NCBI RefSeq assembly: GCF_024139115.2
Contig: NC_085139.1
Span: forward strand, 140,622,097 to 140,686,096
Direction of reading: 5' to 3'
Length of the DNA stretch: 64,000 nt
Source of the DNA: Armigeres subalbatus
Lineage: Eukaryota; Arthropoda; Insecta; Diptera; Culicidae
Within the stretch, counting starts at the first letter, position 1. Each line of letters starts with the position of its first letter. Below are positions 59,301 through 64,000 of this stretch, piece after piece. The position numbers and the translations under genes were made by a program. Under the pieces are notes generated by a model that was not told the DNA's origin, did no database searches, and saw only the letters and a program-made list of their open reading frames with translations.

Positions 59301-62300
59301 TTTATATCACACAAAACTAAATAAAACATGCAATATTTAAATTTTATTCCAAAAAGAAACTATCCATAAGGTATTTCCTACATTTGTTTCTTATAAAATA
59401 CACAGGATTTTGTTTTTACACGATTTTTTTTCGCTCGTATTTTTGATCGTGTGACTTCAATTTGCCACCAAACTCTTCGCAACATGTTTAAAAAAATCCA
59501 GAATAATTCAAAGAAAAATCACACGATAATAAATATACGTTAAATATTTAGGATGAATGGAAAATTGAGAAAATGTAAATCGTGTAAAAACAGAATCCAG
59601 TGTATTGAAATTGTTAGTATATTTGTACATAGATTTAAAAGATGTGAATGATGTTGTTGACTTATTAAAACCTAATTGAAGCAGTTTCATATCTCGAGCG
59701 AAACATTGTATGTTTAAAAACAGTATTCTGCGGCATGTCCAAAATAGGTTCATTTTTCATTGAACCGAACATATTTTCGACATATCTTTTTTTAAGTTCT
59801 AGATCTCTTAAACTTTTGTTTTTACCAAACTTTTGTTTCGCTAGTATCAAACCATTCATAAATTACTGTTCAAACCGCATTTATAAATTACCGTTCGTTG
59901 ATGTAAGCCCTAGAAAAATGTCTATTAACCCAACATGTAACTGCTTTTATGATTGCCTATGATCGCATATCAGTCCCACCTTTGCCGTAATTCCTATCTA
60001 ATGGGACAAATATGCGATTGTGGGCAGAATAGTTGAAAAAGCTCTACGACAAGAACCAATTTTCGCTAGGGCTCGCCGTCCGTGCTGTTTGCCAATGCAA
60101 CAGAGTTACGCGTTCTACGATTATGTTTCGTTTAGAAAAAGAATGAGCAAGGAAGAACCGGGCAACCCACTACAATCAATGGCGCAAATGGAACAGATCT
60201 AACAAACTACTACAAAATACCCTAAGCTTGCAGATATTGTTCTAAGCTTTGAATGCTTATAAAAATGTATTGCTTAACAAGGACTTTCAGGATGAAAACG
60301 CCGAAAATGCTGGATATCACTAATTTAATCCAATAGTAACATAACTTTGCAAGCAATACAAAATTACTCGAGTGGTCCAAAATATGTTCAATAGGTGGTC
60401 CAAAATTAAATCTTACATATCTTCAGAATTTACGATAGTTTGGTTCTTTCGGTGGGATTTACAACATTTTTACCTACAAATTCTACATAGCATTCACCAC
60501 TTTTTAGTTGCATAGGGAATTGATCAAGCATTATTACAAAATCTCAATTTTATTCGACAAAATTGTTCGGCCTTCTCCTAAAGTGGTCAAAAATACCTCC
60601 CTTACCCTACATCTTTCTTTCTTCTTCCTTCGTCTTTATTTCCTCTTCCTTCTTCCCTTTTCTTTTTTCATTCTTTCACTTTCTACTTCCGTCTTACTTG
60701 TTCCTCACTTCGCACTCCCCACTTCTCATTCGGCCTAATGACCGTTCGGCCTACTGAACGTTCGACCTAATGACCATTCAGCCTAATGGCCTTCTGCCTA
60801 ATGACCCAGCATAATTCTGTAAATAGTTGGATATATAAAATAAATGAGCATGCAAAGTTATTAAAAAAATAAAAAGTTATTTTGAGTATTTTTCAGTAGC
60901 TTCAACTGTTTTCGCAAATGACTAAAATAAAAACTCTTGCTGAAGAATTAGAAATTCTCCATAAAAAAATTGAAAATTTCCATTTGGGAAATCAGGGTAT
61001 GAGCAATTAATAAATTTTAAATTTCCACAAATAATGCAAAATTTCCATAAACAATTAAGAGTTTTTCACAAAACAAAAATAATTTAGCATTTCTAAAAGC
61101 AAAAATTGCAATAATAATAGAGGAATTTTCCATAAAGAAATCAAAATGTTCCACGAATAAAAATACAAAATTTTCATAAATAAATCAATATTATTAGCAA
61201 TTTGGATTTATCAAAAAATTCACAAAATAATATTTTTTCCACAAACAATTAAAAACTTTCTTCGAAAAAAACAATAAAGAGCAATGAAAAATACGGAAAT
61301 TTGCAAAAGAAAAAAATATAAAAAAGCAATGAAACTAAGCATTTTCCCATAGATGACCCCTTCCTTAAAATTGTTCAAATTTTATGGAAAATTACATTGC
61401 TTTTTTGTATTTTTTTATAAAAATTTTCTTCCTGTTTATTGATCTTCATTGACTTTTTCATGGAAAGTTATCAACTTTTTGTAAAAAAAAAAAATTTGAG
61501 GAAAATTTTATTATTGTTTAATGCTAACATTGATCAATTTTTGAAATTTTGATTTCTTTATGGAAAAATCTTCTTTTATAATTGCAATTAGTGCTAATTT
61601 ATTGCTGTTTTGTGAGCAATTCTTAATTCTTCATGAAAATTTTGCATTTTTTTTGTGGAAACTTCTTCTTCTTCTTATTGGCATTACATCCCCACACTGA
61701 GACAGAGCCGCCTCGCAGCTTAGTGTTCATTATGCACTTCCACAGTTATTAACTGCGAGGTTTCTAAGCCAGGTTACCATTTTTGCATTCGTATATCTTG
61801 AGGCTAACACGATGATACTTTAATGCCCAGGAAAGTCGAAACAATTTCCAATCCGAAAATTGCCTAGACCGGAACCGGGAATCGAACCCAGCCACCATCA
61901 GCATGATATTGCTTTGTAGCCTCGAGTCTTACCGCACGGCTAAGGAGGGCCCCAGGAGTGGAAACTTAATGTTTATTTATAGCTCATACCCTGATTTCTT
62001 TATTGGCAATTTCCTATTTTTTTATGGAAAATTTTTAATTCTTCATGGAAATTATATTTTGCAGCCTTTTGCAAATGAAGCTTCGAACCAGTGAGTACTC
62101 GCAAAACTAACCTTAAAGATGAAAAAAAAAAAATAACAGTAATGTGACTTCAAGAGAATGTGCTAAATTACTCCACACATTTAAGGCCCAAACACAATGT
62201 CAGCAGAACGGCAACGGAAACGGTAAATTTGACAAAAAACATATGGGCTAACTGTCAAATTTGCCGTTTCCGCTCCGCTGACATTGTGTTTGGGGTGTTT

Positions 62301-63981
62301 AGGCTTGAAATGTGCTTTGCGTTATAAAGAATGAACTCATTTCATATTCCATTTTAGTATTTTTCGCTAACCAATCTTTTTTATACAAATCAGTACACAT
62401 TAATCGCAAAAAAATCAATGTTTTGGGTAAAATATATTTTTTTCATAAAACTTCATTGGTTTTCTTTTATTCCAGAACCTCAACCCACAGTCATTGTCTC
62501 GATTCGCCAGCTGTCTTCAGGGCATTTCCGGGCTGTTGGAATGCCCTGTGTGCATGGAAATTATTCGGCCCCCCTCGTGGCAGTGTTGCCATGGTCATCT
62601 CATATGTTCCAGTTGCCGCTCTAAGAGCACCAAGTGTCCGATTTGCCGAGTGATACTGGGACGGGGCCGGTGCATAGTGGCAGACAAATTGTTCAATTTC
62701 CTGGTACAAACGCTCGGCCATCATGAAGGTGGGTTCCTATTTTTGGACAACGTTACAAATGGAGGTATGGGAGCTTGGTTGAGGTTCTGCGAAAACGCAC
62801 CAAACGCTTTTTTGACCGATACTTTGTTCGTAAAATAAAAACAGAAATTAATTTGTATCAATTCTTGTACCTATGCATTTTTTGTAGGATATCTCCAATA
62901 ATGTGATTTGGGTTTATCCAAAGCGATTTGTGAATAATTGAATCTGTTACTCAAACACTTCGTCAAAAAATTATATTGATGTTTGGTCCGATTTAGCTGA
63001 ACTCCGAAGAAGAAGACTAATAATATGCCAAGGAATTCAAACCAACCTAATAATGAATTTGAACGACGGTGTTGGGCGGGCACATTCCTTTTGCTGGTTG
63101 CAGAACTAATGATTTCCAAAGACTATAATTTTTCATTTGTTACAATAATTAATGTTCTTACTTTGATATCAGAGTCATATAAAATTATCAATAAAATTAA
63201 CCATTTTTTTAATAATAAGCACATCAGCTATACAATAAACTGCAACGCATCTTTATCCATAGGGGAAAAGCATCGGACAGCGCAGAAGCCATCTAATTTA
63301 CAGCAAATCAGTGCTCGCCTGCCGTTGCTTTCACGTGACCATCGACTATGTAAACAATCGTTAAAATTAAAAGCAAATAGCTACATCGCCAGCACTGATG
63401 ACCCAACCGCCCTCAGGATCACTAAACTGGCACCGCTGCCGCTTCAATTTTGCTGCCCGTCCGGCCAACCGTGTGATAAAATGAAAAATCAACATGACAT
63501 ATTAATTCATTTGCAGAAATCTCATCAAACGAGTGTCATGCAGTATTATGCAGCTGCCGGCGACCAGCTTAGTATAAATTTCAATGAATCATGTGTAACG
63601 TGTATCGTTCTGGTACCCGAAACCGTGCCGGACGAAAACAACAACTCTGGGCAGAACTCCGGCTCTAATGATAATTGCGGTCACAACAGAATCAAATTAG
63701 AATCAGGGGCCATTTCAGAGCAGAACGAAATATTCTTCCTCGCCCGGTTTCGCTGCATCCAGGCCAGCAATCAAGCCCTTTATTGGTTGTGGTACCTTGG
63801 TTCCCTGGAGGCCATCAACCGGTTCCATGTAACCTTATCGGATGCACATAGTAAAGCCAGTTGGAGTGGAAGTCCGGTATCACTTCGGCAGAACTGTAAA
63901 GAAGCCCTGAAAACCAAACAGTATATCAAACTGGACTATGCTACGAAAGGGCTGCGTGTTAAGGTTGACTTTGTGGAATAA
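56072..63981 (+). CDS. Gene B: PDZ-RING-SINA-like E3 ubiquitin ligase (4 coding exons, 443 aa)
   Basis: Exons 56072-56302, 56364-56492, 62476-62728 and 63263-63981 total 1332 nt. Domains: PDZ (about 33-115; GMHLSR, GVRVGDCVLE, ANGEDLLGLKI); C3HC4 RING of SIAH type (C143, C146, C157, H161, C164, C167, C174, C177); zinc-finger segment (C268, C269, C275, H282, H287, H292); and a SINA/TRAF-like domain to residue 443 (ends KVDFVE). The predicted role is substrate ubiquitination with a PDZ docking site. Compared with gene A it has a shorter linker, no intron inside PDZ before VSGV, an extra intron between PDZ and RING, and an intronless C-terminal half. An AATAAA overlaps the end of the CDS at 63976-63981. 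Confidence 0.9.
56364..56492 (+). CDS. Gene B exon 2 (end of PDZ)
   Basis: 43 codons (ANGEDLLGLKIVDIAKRVRN...) between acceptor TTTTCTAG and donor GTAAGC, phase 0. The short 61-bp intron before it contrasts with the roughly 6-kb intron after it. Confidence 0.9.
56850..57060 (-). repeat. Repeat-family edge matching 326-505, with GGCCATTAGGC words
   Basis: AGGCCATTAGGCTGAATGGT and CACTAGGCCGAATGGCC begin a segment whose remainder is the reverse complement of 326-505 with substitutions. Similar words occur inverted at 60725-60810. Confidence 0.6.
57330..57775 (+). repeat. Pyrimidine-rich (CTT/CTTC)n tract 1
   Basis: About 450 bp composed almost wholly of C and T on the + strand. The resulting Phe/Ser/Leu frames are spurious. 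Further tracts are at 58470-58553, 58712-59250 and 60600-60720. Confidence 0.85.
57780..58465. mobile_element. Element with TTGCCTTTCTCGT inverted ends and a triplicated core
   Basis: TTGCCTTTCTCGTATACTAA at the left and AACGAGAAAGGCACC near 58430 at the right form short inverted ends, followed by ACCGCTAGGTGGATTAA. Inside are a (TG)n run (about 57910-57948) and three tandem copies of a unit with ATTTACTCGCAACAA and ACCATTGTTTCCTATTGAAA, spaced about 169 and 148 bp. Confidence 0.6.
58557..58708. mobile_element. PIF/Harbinger-like MITE with TTA duplication
   Basis: The left end GGGGTCGTACACTAATTACG and the right end CGTAATTAATGTACGGCCCC are inverted repeats with few mismatches. TTA occurs at 58554-58556 and 58709-58711. 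It interrupts a pyrimidine-rich tract. Confidence 0.7.
58712..59250 (+). repeat. Pyrimidine-rich (CTT/CTTC)n tract 2
   Basis: About 540 bp of C/T-only sequence continuing the tract before the MITE at 58557. Confidence 0.85.
59399..59603. mobile_element. MITE with GGATTTTGTTTTTACACG ends
   Basis: ACACAGGATTTTGTTTTTAC at the left and, reverse-complemented, ACACTGGATTCTGTTTTTAC at the right. Related in end sequence to the element at 37267-37460. Confidence 0.6.
59604..60599. other. Intron 2 segment, nothing recognised
   Basis: Short frames without domains. No repeats could be bounded. Confidence 0.3.
60725..60810. repeat. TTCGGCCTAATGACC word array
   Basis: Five to six copies of CATTCGGCCTAATGACC-like words, inverted relative to those at 56850. 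They bracket the pyrimidine-rich region. Confidence 0.6.
60920..62085. mobile_element. Large foldback element with a SINE in its right arm
   Basis: Two arms of about 400 bp, left about 60920-61335 and right about 61345-62085 (excluding the SINE), pair imperfectly. AAATCAGGGTATGAGC in the left arm meets GCTCATACCCTGATTTCTTT in the right arm; TTTCCACAAATAATGCAAAA meets its counterpart beside the SINE; and GAAGAATTAGAAATTCTCC marks the outer edge. Confidence 0.65.
61667..61957 (-). mobile_element. Feilai: tRNA-derived SINE (Feilai-like), minus strand
   Basis: Full copy on the minus strand, with tail TTCTTCTTCTTCTTATTGG at the left and head ending CTAAGGAGGGCCCC at the right. GTGGAAACTT is duplicated at 61657-61666 and 61958-61967. 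Confidence 0.92.
62178..62308. mobile_element. Small foldback MITE (CCCAAACACAATGTCAGC ends)
   Basis: Arms about 62187-62233 and 62252-62294 pair well (GACATTGTGTTTGGG at the right end), with an 18-bp loop. Confidence 0.7.
62476..62728 (+). CDS. Gene B exon 3 (RING)
   Basis: Acceptor TTTTATTCCAG and donor GTGGGT, phase 0 in and phase 1 out. Encodes LLECPVCMEII and on to CPICRVILGRGRC, ending TLGHHE. Reading past the donor stays open for 36 codons, so retention would give a RING protein lacking the SINA part. Confidence 0.9.
62729..63262 (+). other. Gene B intron 3
   Basis: 534 bp, GT-AG. It contains an open stretch from 63025 that is in frame with exon 4, but this is AT-rich, lacks similarity to gene A, and precedes a good acceptor (ATCCATAG). 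Confidence 0.7.
63263..63981 (+). CDS. Gene B exon 4 (linker, zinc finger, SINA-like domain)
   Basis: Joins in phase 1 (Gly codon split G|GG). Contains LPLQFCCPSGQPCDKMKNQ, the conserved core and the C-terminus ending at TAA 63979-63981. An Asn/Gly-rich insert (ENNNSGQNSGSNDNCGHN) lies in the SINA-like domain and has no counterpart in gene A. Confidence 0.9.
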
Positions 63982-64000
63982 ATAGGTGTTGTTTCAGTGC

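Larger units (their letters stand above)
56493..62475 (+). other. Gene B intron 2, about 6 kb, repeat-filled
   Basis: Contains inverted relatives of the window-start repeat, pyrimidine-rich tracts, MITEs, word arrays, a large foldback and a SINE, listed separately. No transposon ORF is recognisable in it. Confidence 0.8.

Noticed and set aside
1745..61957. tRNA genes predicted from B-box sequences
   Set aside because: The tRNA-like heads are followed by the SINE body and (GAA)n tail and are flanked by target duplications, so they are SINE promoters, not tRNA genes.
63025..63262. Extension of gene B exon 4 upstream to an ATG at 63025
   Set aside because: The segment is AT-rich, has no counterpart in gene A, and a good acceptor at 63261-63262 joins in phase with the RING exon.

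Overview
This window looks like nuclear DNA of an Aedes-type mosquito. It is AT-rich and intron-containing, and is packed with transposons. It holds at least six tRNA-derived SINE copies with (GAA)n tails that match my recollection of the Feilai family of Aedes aegypti, a Juan-like jockey-clade LINE and an RNase-H-bearing I/Loa-type LINE. The species call is an inference from these repeat families.

Two host genes are supported, both on the + strand and clearly paralogous. Gene A (5556-27874, 7 coding exons, 529 aa) and gene B (56072-63981, 4 coding exons, 443 aa) each encode an N-terminal PDZ domain, a C3HC4 RING of the SIAH type, a Cys/His zinc-finger segment and a C-terminal SINA/TRAF-like domain. 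They are probably E3 ubiquitin ligases whose PDZ domain recruits a partner. I assembled the exons by hand. Every junction has GT/AG ends, the phases agree, and the two proteins align through all domains.

Layout. 1-4060: a word repeat and a decayed Ty3/gypsy-type LTR retrotransposon (gag, protease, RT/RNase H and integrase remnants) with a SINE nested in it. 4060-5190: MITE pieces, a second SINE and a foldback. 5190-27874: gene A. Intron 1 carries an antisense Juan-like LINE with a 13-bp target duplication. Intron 2 carries foldback elements and degenerate minisatellites. Intron 4 carries two blocks (about 2.3 and 3.0 kb) of an 11-bp CCAATCCAAA(T/C) minisatellite, split by a 1.1-kb TA-flanked inverted-repeat element. 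29002-34726: a nearly full-length RNase-H LINE with target duplication. 35237-47030: SINEs, decayed LINEs, MITEs, a hAT-type insertion and a 53-bp microinsertion. 47281-53500: a mini-SINE, a 12-bp minisatellite field that flips orientation, a 52-bp tandem array carrying a SINE, and an RTE-like RT remnant. 56072-63981: gene B, whose second intron holds pyrimidine-rich tracts, MITEs and a large foldback element with a SINE in one arm.

Coding sequence of the two genes is only about 2.9 kb of 64 kb. Almost everything else that can be named is repeat-derived. Stretches where nothing could be recognised are listed as such.
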